Assembly: GCA_964606735.1 (NCBI GenBank)
Contig: CAZSHI010000038.1
Coordinates: 1 to 16,653 of the forward strand
DNA from: UBA5109 sp964606735
Lineage (GTDB): Bacteria > Pseudomonadota > Gammaproteobacteria > Pseudomonadales > Pseudohongiellaceae
Direction: 5' to 3'
Length of the DNA: 16,653 bases
Of this stretch, positions 8,892-15,410 are shown one piece after another (positions within the stretch are counted from its first letter, which is position 1; the number at the start of each line of letters is the position of its first letter). A model generated the notes under the pieces. The model had not been told where the DNA came from and did no database searches. It saw nothing but the letters and a program-made list of their open reading frames with translations. A program made the position numbers and the translations under genes.

Positions 8892-8919
8892 TTGGCATGG
8901 CTTTCAGTAAATCTGCCAA
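8892..8919 (+). repeat. Inverted repeat after hemE
   Basis: TTGGCA (8892-8897) pairs with TGCCAA (8914-8919) across a 16-base loop, 12 bases after the hemE stop. There is no T-run. It could be a weak 3' hairpin ending the gltBD-hemE message; support is slight. Confidence 0.25.
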
Positions 8920-8993
8920 AAAGTAAGTTCCTTCACTCACCCTCCAGCATAGTCTATCTACATTGAAACTCGTCAAGGCGGTAAATCTGGCGT

Positions 8994-8999
8994 TACAAT
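8994..8999 (+). promoter_or_regulatory. Candidate -10 element of folK
   Basis: TACAAT matches the sigma70 -10 consensus at five of six positions and ends seven bases before the folK ATG. No good -35 hexamer is seen at the usual distance (CGTCAA lies there). If used, transcription would start at or next to the ATG, giving a leaderless mRNA. Confidence 0.35.
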
Positions 9000-9006
9000 C
9001 CGGGGT

Positions 9007-9507
9007 ATGCAAATCACCAATTTTCAGGATTATGCCTTTATCGGTCTGGGTTCCAACCTGGGCTCGGCTCTGGGAAGCCCTAGAGATATAGTGTTAGAGG
9101 CCAGCAGACGGATTGAGAAGCTCAGTGACGAGCGGCTATTGATGTCCGGTTTACACCTGACCGCTCCCCTTGACTGTCCACCAGGTTCGCCTGATTTTAT
9201 CAATGCTGTACTGGCTCTCCTGCCGAGACAGCAGGACACTCCCTACAGCCTGCTTGAGTCCTTGCAGCGCATTGAAAGCAGTCTTGGCAGAGTCCGTAGC
9301 GGGATTGTGAATGAAGCGCGAGTGATTGATCTTGATTTACTGCTGTTCCGGGATGAACAAATTGATTCAGAGGATCTGTCATTACCACACCCGGCCATGC
9401 TGGACAGGGATTTTGTGCTTAATCCACTGAGGGAGTTACTGGAAAGCAGTGAGCTGTCAAACCTGGTGGCATTTGCAAAAAAAAACTCCGCCAGGAGACG
9501 GAGTTAA
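9007..9507 (+). CDS. folK: 2-amino-4-hydroxy-6-hydroxymethyldihydropteridine pyrophosphokinase
   Basis: This 166-residue protein (HPPK) transfers pyrophosphate from ATP to the pterin in folate synthesis, in the cytoplasm. GLGSNLG is at residues 13-19; the pterin loop region contains PPGSPDFINAV; the ATP/magnesium motif is RVIDLDLLLF with R105, D108 and D110, equivalent to E. coli D95 and D97. LPHPAMLDRDFVLNPL closes the fold. The usual NRWGPRT segment before the aspartates is altered to IVNEAR, so it is a divergent but apparently complete HPPK. There is no spaced Shine-Dalgarno; GGGG sits one base before ATG. The last eight codons overlap a terminator for bioA. It stands alone, not next to folB, folP or panB. 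Confidence 0.9.
   Translation: MQITNFQDYAFIGLGSNLGSALGSPRDIVLEASRRIEKLSDERLLMSGLHLTAPLDCPPGSPDFINAVLALLPRQQDTPYSLLESLQRIESSLGRVRSGIVNEARVIDLDLLLFRDEQIDSEDLSLPHPAMLDRDFVLNPLRELLESSELSNLVAFAKKNSARRRS
9477..9505 (-). terminator. Intrinsic terminator for bioA, inside folK
   Basis: On the - strand AACTCCG, an eight-base loop and CGGAGTT are followed directly by a run of T: the + strand has nine A at 9477-9485, arms at 9484-9490 and 9499-9505. The T-run direction shows it stops transcription coming from bioA, whose stop is at 9650. It overlaps the last codons of folK on the other strand. Confidence 0.75.
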
Positions 9508-9528
9508 ACAGGGTACATCATTTCCAGG

Positions 9529-9562
9529 GAGTCTATGACTCACGCATGCAAGGGAGTGCATG
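9529..9562. repeat. Two short inverted repeats between folK and bioA
   Basis: GAGTC-TAT-GACTC (9529-9541) and CATGCA-AGGGAG-TGCATG (9545-9562) are perfect but short, and lie in the 142-base convergent gap. Neither has a T-run. They may be RNA 3'-end hairpins for folK or bioA transcripts. Confidence 0.3.
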
Positions 9563-9649
9563 TAATACTGATTCCGATACTAGGCTTATGCTGGCGTAAT
9601 TCTGCGGCCCAGTTCACAAATTATCGGCTTTGAACCAGCTTTCAGCGCA

Positions 9650-10915
9650 TTATTGTGAAGCAAATTCCACAATAGCCTTGGTTAGGCTGCTGAGCTGCTG
9701 TGCGGAAATAATATAGGGAGGCATGATGTACACCAGCTTGCCAAAGGGTCGAATCCAGACCCCGCGCTGTACAAAAAAATGCTGGGCGTTTGGCACATTT
9801 ACTTCCTGCTTCATCTCCACTACGCCGATGGCTCCGAGCACACGAACATCGGAGACTGAATCCATATTCAGGCAGGGTTGTAACTCTTCAAGCAACTGTT
9901 TTTCGATTGCCCATATCTTGCTCTGCCAGTCCTGCTCCAATAGCAGCTTGATACTGGCACAGGCAGTGGCACAGGCCAGGGGGTTTGCCATGAAGGTAGG
10001 TCCGTGCATGAAAACACCATTATTGGCAGAAATTCCATCACTGATTTGTTCACTGCACAGAGTTGCCGCCAGGCTCATATAGCCACCCGTCATGGCTTTG
10101 CCCAGGCATAGAATATCGGGTTCTACTGCGGCGTACTGGCAGGCAAACAGTTTGCCTGTACGGCCGAAACCGGTGGCGATTTCATCCGCGATCAGGAGCA
10201 CATCATACTCATCGCAAAGGCCACGAACCTCGCTGAGATACTCAGCAGAGTAAAACCACATGCCGCCAGCGCCCTGCACAATGGGTTCCAGAATCACAGC
10301 GGCTATTTCATGATGATGAGCCTTCAGAAGGCTGCGAATGCTTTGCAGATGCTCATCCTTGCAGCTCTCTCCAAAACGGCAAGAGGGACGTTCAGCAAAG
10401 TAGTTCTGCGGCAGCACGCCTTTGAACAGCTCATGCATACCGGTGACCGGATCACATACAGACATGGCGGCGAAGGTATCGCCATGATAAGCACCGCGCA
10501 GGCTCAAGAGTTTATTTTTAGCGGCCTGGCCCCGGCTCATCCAGTACTGTTTGGCCATTTTGATGGCGACTTCCACCGCTACGGAACCTGAATCCGAGAT
10601 AAAAACCTTTTGCAGTTTCGGTGAGCTCAATTCGACCAGCAGACGGCAAAGCTCAATGGCCGGCTCATGGCTGATACCGCCAAACATGACATGAGACATT
10701 TTATCCAGCTGGGCATGGACAGCCGCATCCAAGGTCGGATTTTTGTAGCCGTGAATGGCACACCACCAGGATGCCATACCGTCAATCAGTTGCCTGCCAT
10801 CCTCGAGATTAAGATAAACATTATCTGCAGAAGCAACCGGATACACCGGCAGTGGGTCCTGCATGGAGGTGTAGGGGTGCCAGATATGCTTGCTGTCAAA
10901 TTCCAGATCGATCAT
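9650..10915 (-). CDS. bioA: Adenosylmethionine-8-amino-7-oxononanoate aminotransferase
   Basis: This PLP enzyme (421 residues) converts KAPA to DAPA, using S-adenosylmethionine as amino donor, in biotin synthesis. It opens with the BioA signature HIWHPYTSM near residues 10-18; WWCAIHGY near 50 is the substrate region. The cofactor aspartate lies in LIADEIATGFGRTGK and the Schiff-base lysine is K273 (CLGKAMTGG), next to K274 of E. coli. Near the C-terminus GVWIRPFGKLVYIMPPYI is typical. Length fits the family (about 420-430). The other bio genes are not in this window, so biotin genes are dispersed. No Shine-Dalgarno precedes the ATG; the start is fixed by the conserved N-terminus. Confidence 0.96.
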   Translation of the reverse strand: MIDLEFDSKHIWHPYTSMQDPLPVYPVASADNVYLNLEDGRQLIDGMASWWCAIHGYKNPTLDAAVHAQLDKMSHVMFGGISHEPAIELCRLLVELSSPKLQKVFISDSGSVAVEVAIKMAKQYWMSRGQAAKNKLLSLRGAYHGDTFAAMSVCDPVTGMHELFKGVLPQNYFAERPSCRFGESCKDEHLQSIRSLLKAHHHEIAAVILEPIVQGAGGMWFYSAEYLSEVRGLCDEYDVLLIADEIATGFGRTGKLFACQYAAVEPDILCLGKAMTGGYMSLAATLCSEQISDGISANNGVFMHGPTFMANPLACATACASIKLLLEQDWQSKIWAIEKQLLEELQPCLNMDSVSDVRVLGAIGVVEMKQEVNVPNAQHFFVQRGVWIRPFGKLVYIMPPYIISAQQLSSLTKAIVEFASQ

Positions 10916-10923
10916 GGCGCATA

Positions 10924-10929
10924 ATTTTA
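10924..10929 (-). promoter_or_regulatory. Candidate -10 element of bioA
   Basis: On the - strand TAAAAT (five of six consensus positions) ends eight bases before the bioA ATG. There is no convincing -35 hexamer and no BirA-like operator of the TTGTAAACC type. Use of this element would give an almost leaderless bioA mRNA. Confidence 0.3.
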
Positions 10930-11031
10930 CTTGAAAGACCGGGATATTGCCCGAAAGAGCTATTGGACTAATGTGGGGAACTTAGGTAGCCTTGGCGTTT
11001 GGAAATAATAATCGTAGCTAGCGGAGGTAGT

Positions 11032-11403
11032 ATGAAGGCAATAGGCAAGAGCTTTGGGCTGGGGATGGCTCTTTATATCATGACAAGTTCACTGGGTTAT
11101 GCACAGGATCGGCCAATTGGTGGCGCCGATTGCGAGAATCCGGTTCCCCCATCAATTACTGATTCAGCAAGCCAGAGCATGGATAATCTGCTGGATGCTC
11201 AGGATGCAGTACAGGCATATATCGCTGCTTCCAACGAGTTTATTGATTGCGTTGACCGCGTTATTGACCGGCGTAGCGGACAGGCATCACCCGATAACAT
11301 CAATGCCTGGACAGATCTCATCAATGCCAATATTGATGCTCAGGAAGCGCTTGCAACCGCTTTTAATGAGCAGGTACGGGCTTATAACGAGTCTCAGGAA
11401 TAA
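11032..11403 (+). CDS. Small exported protein of unknown function
   Basis: I do not recognise a named function. The 123-residue product starts with a signal peptide (K2 and K6, hydrophobic stretch 8-22, likely cut after GYA at 24), so the mature protein of about 99 residues is probably periplasmic. It has two cysteines, C34 and C73, that could form a disulfide, and is otherwise predicted helical, acidic and rich in Ala, Asn and Asp. From memory, the pattern C-x-x-P-x-x-P, then AQ..V..YI..SN.F..C and a closing AFNEQVRAYN resembles small exported hypothetical proteins common in proteobacteria. A TTG at 10999 would add 11 residues, but GGAGGT at 11023-11028 supports the ATG. It is divergent from bioA and ends at a strong terminator, so it is likely a single-gene transcript. 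Confidence 0.8.
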   Translation: MKAIGKSFGLGMALYIMTSSLGYAQDRPIGGADCENPVPPSITDSASQSMDNLLDAQDAVQAYIAASNEFIDCVDRVIDRRSGQASPDNINAWTDLINANIDAQEALATAFNEQVRAYNESQE

Positions 11404-11421
11404 GCTAGTTCCGCAGCGATT

Positions 11422-11450
11422 AAAAAAAGGGCTTCAAGCCCTTTTTTTTT
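11422..11450. terminator. Bidirectional intrinsic terminator
   Basis: GGGCT-TCA-AGCCC (11429-11441) is flanked by seven A on the left and nine T on the right, so the stem can extend and a T-run follows in both directions. It serves the small exported protein gene (+) and the M3 peptidase gene (-), whose stop codon begins only five bases to its right. Confidence 0.9.
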
Positions 11451-11454
11451 ACCT

Positions 11455-13626
11455 CTAATTGAGGCCTCGTCTTTCCAGTAAGGGAGCCAGTTCAGCCTCC
11501 CTGCCACGGAATTGCCGATACAGGGTCATGGCGTCACTGCTGCCGCCCCTGGATAGCAGGGTATCCCGAAAATGCTGGCCATTTTCCCGCCTCAAGCCGC
11601 CATTTTCAAGAAACCACTCGACGGTGTCAGCATCCAGCACTTCACTCCAGATATAGGAATAATAACCGGCAGCATAGCCTCCCATGATGTGAGAGAAATA
11701 GGTCAATCGATAGCGGGGAGGAACTACGGTCAAATCATACCCGGCTTGCTGTAATACCTGCTCTTCGAAGGCCATGATCTCATCGGCGGCGGGGACTTCT
11801 TCCGGAGCCAGTTGATGCAGGGCCATATCAGTAATCGATGAGGCCAAATATTCTGTGGTGGCAAAGCCCTGGTTGAATTTCATGGCTTCGAGTACGCGTT
11901 CCAGTAACTCGGGTGAGAGGGGCTCTCCACTTTCATAGTGTTTGGCATAATTGGCCAGCACCTGCGGCCAGTCTGCCCACATTTCATTGACCTGGGAGGG
12001 GAACTCTACGAAATCCCTGGGTACCCGGGTGCCGGCAAAGGAGGGGTAGGTGACATTCGAGAACATGCCATGCAGAGCATGTCCGAACTCATGAAACAGG
12101 GTGCTCACTTCATCAAAGGTCAGTAAAGTTGGCTCACCGGGTGGCGGCTCTGGAATATTATGGTGATTGGCAACTACTGGCTGGGTCCCGAAAAGTTTGG
12201 ACTGGCTGACATAGGCGTTCATCCAGGCGCCGCCGCTTTTACTGGGTCGCGCATACAGATCCAGGATAAAAAATGCCAGCGTGCTGCCATCTTCCGAGAA
12301 AACCTCAAACACGCGAACATCTTCCTGATAGACAGGCAGGTCGAAGCGTTCTTCAAAATGAATACCAAACAGAAGTTCGGCAGCATAGAAGACACCGTTT
12401 TGCATGACATTGTTGACTTCAAAATAGGGCCGTAACTGGCCTTCATCGAACTGATAACGTGCTTGCCGAAGTTTCTCGGCATAATAGGCCCAGTCCCAGG
12501 CTGCCAGATCAAAATCATTACCTTGTGCTTCAATCATGGCTTGCAGATCAGCTGCTTCCTGTCTGGCATTTCGCAAGGCCGGGGTGCTCAATGCAGCCAG
12601 TTGCCGGTTAACAGCATCCACGTCAGGTGCGGTTTGAGACTGCAAGACGTACTGGGCATAATGGTCAAAGCCCAGCAGCCGGGCCTTTTCGGCTCGCAAC
12701 CTGGCGGTCCGGCTCAGAATTTCACGGTTATCGTAATTACCACCGCGCTGTCCACGTGAGAGTGAAATCTCGTAAATACGCTGTCTCAAGGCCCGGTTTT
12801 CCAGCTTGCTTAATACTGGCTGACCGCTGGTATTGAGTAGTGGAAGGACGTACTGTCCTGCCAGACCGCGTTGCAGTGCTTCATCGGCAGCGGCCTGAAT
12901 TTCCGCCGGGCTCAAGCCGCTCAATTCCTCAGCACTTTCCACCACTACCGCCAATGAATTGACCTCATTGAGGACGTTCTGACCAAATTGGGCGCCGAGC
13001 TCGGCCAGCTCTGTGTTCAGCTCCCGTAAACGCTGTTTACCCGGGTCGTCCAGTTGGGCGCCTGCAAGAATAAAGTCTTTATAGCTTTCTTCCAGCAGGC
13101 GCAGCTGTTCAGGTTCCAGACTCAGATTTTCTTTTTGCTGATAGAGGGAGCCAATTCGGGAGAACAACAATTCGTTCAGGAAAATTTGGTCATAGTGGGC
13201 TGAAAGGCGAGGTGCAATTTCTGATTCGATCCGGTTCAGTTCATCATTGGTGTGCGCCGAAGTCATCGCATAAAAAATGGTGCTGACCCGGTCAAGCAAG
13301 CGACCTGACTGTTCCAGTCGCAGCAGGGTGTTGTCAAAGGTAGGGGCAGCGCGCTGATTGGTGATGGCATTTATTTCATCCAGATGTTCTGCCATACCCT
13401 GCTCAAAAGCAGGCAGGTAATGCTCGACTCTTATTCTGTCAAAGACGGGGAACTGCAAAGGCAGATCGCTGATCTGGAGTAGGGGGTTGCTTGCATCAAT
13501 ATTCGCAGTCATGTCGTTTGAATCTTCACGTATGAAATCTGTTGTCTGTTCCATGGACTCATCAGCGCAGGCGTATAGCAAGATAAGAGGCAGTGCCCCC
13601 AGTATTGTTTTGTGTATGCGTGACAT
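11455..13626 (-). CDS. M3 family metallopeptidase, Dcp-like lipoprotein
   Basis: This zinc peptidase (723 residues) belongs to family M3, closest in motifs to dipeptidyl carboxypeptidase (Dcp), which removes C-terminal dipeptides from short peptides. The zinc site is H512-E513-F514-G515-H516 (FHEFGHALHGM) with the third ligand E541 in DFVEFPSQVNEMW, at the spacing known for M3. GGYAAGYYSYIWSE near the C-terminus is the substrate-binding region. The N-terminus has a hydrophobic stretch ending LLYAC, a lipobox-like site with C20 (Y at -2 is unusual), then an acidic Ser/Thr-rich linker, so it is probably an envelope lipoprotein rather than the cytosolic form of E. coli Dcp. It lies 14 bases after the vanZ-like gene and is likely co-transcribed. 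Confidence 0.9.
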   Translation of the reverse strand: MSRIHKTILGALPLILLYACADESMEQTTDFIREDSNDMTANIDASNPLLQISDLPLQFPVFDRIRVEHYLPAFEQGMAEHLDEINAITNQRAAPTFDNTLLRLEQSGRLLDRVSTIFYAMTSAHTNDELNRIESEIAPRLSAHYDQIFLNELLFSRIGSLYQQKENLSLEPEQLRLLEESYKDFILAGAQLDDPGKQRLRELNTELAELGAQFGQNVLNEVNSLAVVVESAEELSGLSPAEIQAAADEALQRGLAGQYVLPLLNTSGQPVLSKLENRALRQRIYEISLSRGQRGGNYDNREILSRTARLRAEKARLLGFDHYAQYVLQSQTAPDVDAVNRQLAALSTPALRNARQEAADLQAMIEAQGNDFDLAAWDWAYYAEKLRQARYQFDEGQLRPYFEVNNVMQNGVFYAAELLFGIHFEERFDLPVYQEDVRVFEVFSEDGSTLAFFILDLYARPSKSGGAWMNAYVSQSKLFGTQPVVANHHNIPEPPPGEPTLLTFDEVSTLFHEFGHALHGMFSNVTYPSFAGTRVPRDFVEFPSQVNEMWADWPQVLANYAKHYESGEPLSPELLERVLEAMKFNQGFATTEYLASSITDMALHQLAPEEVPAADEIMAFEEQVLQQAGYDLTVVPPRYRLTYFSHIMGGYAAGYYSYIWSEVLDADTVEWFLENGGLRRENGQHFRDTLLSRGGSSDAMTLYRQFRGREAELAPLLERRGLN

Positions 13627-13640
13627 AAGTTGGCTCTTTC

Positions 13641-14012
13641 CTATTTATCAGTGGCGATTTCAGGAAAACAATAGCTTAGCAGTTGAGCCAGAGCGACACC
13701 ACATAGGATACCCAGACAGTTGGCCAGCATGTCCAGCCATTCACCATAGCGATTGACATAGGGCTGTATCAATTCAATGAGCCCGCTGAACAACAGATAG
13801 CCAAGAATTATCAGCCAGAAAAATTTCGGTTTGCGCAGAGCCGCTGGCAGGCTCAGTGCCGCGTAGGCGATCAAGTGATGAATTTTGTCGCTGCCTGGTG
13901 CCGGCGGCAGTTGTTCCAGCGGACTGAGAGACAGAATGCCGATCAATGCCAGCAGCAGTAAACTAATACTCTGCCAGTGCTGCCTGAGAAGACTCAGGGC
14001 TGTATGGATCAT
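13641..14012 (-). CDS. VanZ-like membrane protein
   Basis: This 123-residue membrane protein has about four hydrophobic segments (roughly 15-31, 45-60, 65-83, 92-113). It carries the VanZ-family marks SDKIHHLIAYAALSL (about 41-55) and ELIQPYVNRYGEWLDMLAN (about 79-97), where conserved acidic and aromatic residues sit at membrane edges. VanZ in enterococci gives low-level teicoplanin resistance, but most proteobacterial homologues have no assigned role, and no van cluster is present. GGGGG on the - strand eight bases before the ATG is a good ribosome-binding site. The peptidase gene follows after 14 bases. Confidence 0.85.
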   Translation of the reverse strand: MIHTALSLLRQHWQSISLLLLALIGILSLSPLEQLPPAPGSDKIHHLIAYAALSLPAALRKPKFFWLIILGYLLFSGLIELIQPYVNRYGEWLDMLANCLGILCGVALAQLLSYCFPEIATDK

Positions 14013-14028
14013 AAAGCAAGCCCCCTGA

Positions 14029-14050
14029 GACAGAACTCGCTGTCAGTTCT
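14029..14050 (-). promoter_or_regulatory. Overlapping alternative hairpins before the vanZ-like gene
   Basis: Two stems share bases: GACAG/CTGTC (14029-14033 with 14040-14044) and AGAACT/AGTTCT (14032-14037 with 14045-14050). They cannot form together. They lie just upstream of the ribosome-binding site of the vanZ-like gene, in the 88-base gap after the GNAT gene. A regulatory role is speculative. Confidence 0.25.
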
Positions 14051-14100
14051 ACCCCTTTGTCGGATTGCTGTTTGCAACTGCGTCAGCCAGCTTGATCTGC

Positions 14101-14574
14101 TCATACTTCAGGCTTTTCCTTGGTCTGAGTCTGGCTGTACAAATGCCATTCCCAGACCAGTCCATCTTCCGGATGCTGAGTTTCACCAGCCAGAGTAAAG
14201 CCCAGCTTTTGTAAAATATGTGTTGAGGCGTTTTTTTCCGGCAGCGTCTGCGCACAGATTGTCAGCATCGGCTCTTTATGCCAGGCCAGGGAAATCAGCT
14301 GGCTAGCCATCTCAGAGGCATAACCCTGATTTTCAAAACCGGCAAATGTGTAATAAGCGATTTCCACCCTATTGTTCTGCGGCTTCGATTTAAAAGCACA
14401 GGTTCCGATGATGTCATTTTCATCGGGGCGACAGGCCAGGTAGGCAATCCATGGCGGTGAATAAGTGGTATTGGCATACAACTGAGCACAGAAATTACAG
14501 ATGGATGCCGCTTCTTCGCCAAGTGGAGGCCCATGACTGACGGAACCGTCGCTGTTTATTCCAAGTAGCTTCAT
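14101..14574 (-). CDS. GNAT-family N-acetyltransferase
   Basis: This 157-residue protein has the GNAT fold of the RimJ/RimL type: a strand with IIGTCAFKSKP (about 55-65), VEIAYYTFAGFENQGYASEMASQLISLAW (about 69-97), where the usual acetyl-CoA loop Q/R-x-x-G-x-G/A is QGYAS, and STHILQKLGFTLAGE near 117-131. Such enzymes transfer acetyl from acetyl-CoA to amines or protein N-termini; the substrate here is unknown. The frame stays open upstream into the N gap, but the ATG at 14574 is chosen because it overlaps the stop of the small membrane protein gene as ATGA. The C-terminus is charged (TQTKEKPEV). Confidence 0.8.
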   Translation of the reverse strand: MKLLGINSDGSVSHGPPLGEEAASICNFCAQLYANTTYSPPWIAYLACRPDENDIIGTCAFKSKPQNNRVEIAYYTFAGFENQGYASEMASQLISLAWHKEPMLTICAQTLPEKNASTHILQKLGFTLAGETQHPEDGLVWEWHLYSQTQTKEKPEV

Positions 14575-14848
14575 GACATCAAAATCGATAAACCAAGTGC
14601 CAGCAACAGAAGACTCAAAATTAGCACAGTCAAAACAAGGGCATTGTNNNNNNNNNNNNNNNNNNNNNNNNNNNNNNNNNNNNNNNNNNNNNNNNNNNNN
14701 NNNNNNNNNNNNNNNNNNNNNNNNNNNNNNNNNNNNNNNNNNNNNNNCCAAGTGCCAGCAACAGAAGACTCAAAATTAGCACAGTCAAAACAAGGGCATT
14801 GTTTTTTTCCGGGTAGCGGCGTTTGATAAGTTTTACGAGGTGCAACAT
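14571..14848 (-). CDS. Small single-helix membrane protein, interrupted by scaffold gap
   Basis: As given, the frame is broken by 100 Ns. If the two identical 55-base flanks are merged, a continuous frame runs from ATG 14848 to TGA 14571-14573 and encodes 40 residues: a basic start (VKLIKRRYPEKNN), then one hydrophobic helix of about 22 residues rich in leucine, ending LGLSILMS. The stop overlaps the GNAT ATG as ATGA, and the start lies 13 bases after the DUF2164 stop, so it fits neatly into the operon. No strong Shine-Dalgarno is seen; a TTG at 14881 would add 11 residues. Function unknown. The reading depends on the gap being an artefact. Confidence 0.55.
14593..14647. repeat. 55-base direct repeat, left copy at gap
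   Basis: This 55-base sequence, ending directly at the N run, is identical to 14748-14802. It is most likely the same genomic bases present at the ends of two contigs. Confidence 0.9.
14648..14747. other. Scaffold gap of exactly 100 N
   Basis: The run is 100 Ns, a common default for a gap of unknown size. It sits between two identical 55-base flanks, so the true gap may be negative, that is, an unmerged overlap. Confidence 0.95.
14748..14802. repeat. 55-base direct repeat, right copy at gap
   Basis: Identical over all 55 bases to 14593-14647 and starting on the first base after the N run. 55 is a common k-mer length in de Bruijn assemblers, whose neighbouring contigs share exactly k bases. 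Confidence 0.9.
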
Positions 14849-14861
14849 GTTGGAGGCAGCT

Positions 14862-15107
14862 TCAAGTCGTTTCTTTTTCAATGGCGTAGAGTGCTTCGTT
14901 TATCGTATCGACAGAGCCATTGATGATTTTGCGTGCATCATAAAGCGCGCGATTATAATAATAGGGGCCAATTTCCCGGCTGAAAAAATCCAGTAAAAAT
15001 TCGGCATCGAATTGCCCGATATCCTGATTCAGTTCACTGGCAAAATAAGATTTCAGCCTGGCGACAATAGCGGATTTTTCTTCATTTGAAAATTTTATAT
15101 CTGACAT
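14862..15107 (-). CDS. DUF2164 family protein
   Basis: This 81-residue protein matches the pattern I know as DUF2164: start KFSNEEKSAIVARLKSYF, then ELNQDIGQFDAEFLLDFF and EIGPYYYNRALYDAR, with a helical C-terminus. No function is established for the family. It has no signal peptide or membrane segment and is probably cytoplasmic. The frame could be extended to 15185, but the ATG at 15107 is four bases after the YciI-like stop and gives the family's usual length of about 80. It lies between the YciI-like gene and the small membrane protein gene, suggesting co-transcription. Confidence 0.8.
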   Translation of the reverse strand: MSDIKFSNEEKSAIVARLKSYFASELNQDIGQFDAEFLLDFFSREIGPYYYNRALYDARKIINGSVDTINEALYAIEKETT

Positions 15108-15111
15108 GGTG

Positions 15112-15396
15112 TTAGCCCAGGGCACAGCCGGCGACGACATTCCATTCCCGTATTCGCCATTTGCTAACCAGAGAATTTTGTACATAGGGATCTGCTTGAG
15201 TGAATTGCTCGACTTCAGCAGCTGAATCCACTTTGAAAATCAATAAGGCACCATCCAGTGGCTCAGTATAGGCTCCGGCCAGCACCATTTTTTTTTGATC
15301 CTGGTAACTTTTTACCAGTGCCAAATGCTTTTCCCTGAAGGGTGCCCGTTTATCCAGCATATTCTCAACATAATCATAAAATAAAGCAAAATACAT
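15112..15396 (-). CDS. YciI-like protein
   Basis: This protein (94 residues) has the YCII domain, a small ferredoxin-like alpha-beta fold that usually forms dimers. Visible family features are the opening strand MYFALFYDYV, a conserved REKHLALVKSYQDQKKMVLAGAY segment with the family's histidine H24, and the closing DPYVQNSLVSKWRIREW. Some members have been proposed to be enzymes using a His-Asp pair, but the reaction is unknown for most. GGGAG on the - strand (15405-15409) precedes the ATG by eight bases. It follows the ABM-domain gene by 14 bases and precedes the DUF2164 gene by four. Confidence 0.85.
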   Translation of the reverse strand: MYFALFYDYVENMLDKRAPFREKHLALVKSYQDQKKMVLAGAYTEPLDGALLIFKVDSAAEVEQFTQADPYVQNSLVSKWRIREWNVVAGCALG

Positions 15397-15410
15397 TCAT
15401 GTTCTCCCGC

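Noticed and set aside
10999..11031. TTG start extending the small exported protein
   Set aside because: It would bury the signal peptide behind an odd N-terminus, and a strong GGAGGT precedes the ATG at 11032.
13641..14012. Glycopeptide resistance locus because of the VanZ-like gene
   Set aside because: No vanR, vanS, vanH, vanA or vanX is present, and VanZ-like proteins are widespread in Gram-negative bacteria without such a role.
14575..14751. Upstream extension of the GNAT frame into the N gap
   Set aside because: The extension reads through Ns and through the frame of the small membrane protein in another phase; the ATGA overlap gives a better start.
14593..14802. The 55-base direct repeat as a CRISPR, insertion-site duplication or mobile element end
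   Set aside because: It abuts an N run of exactly 100 on both sides and runs through a coding frame; contig overlap explains it better.
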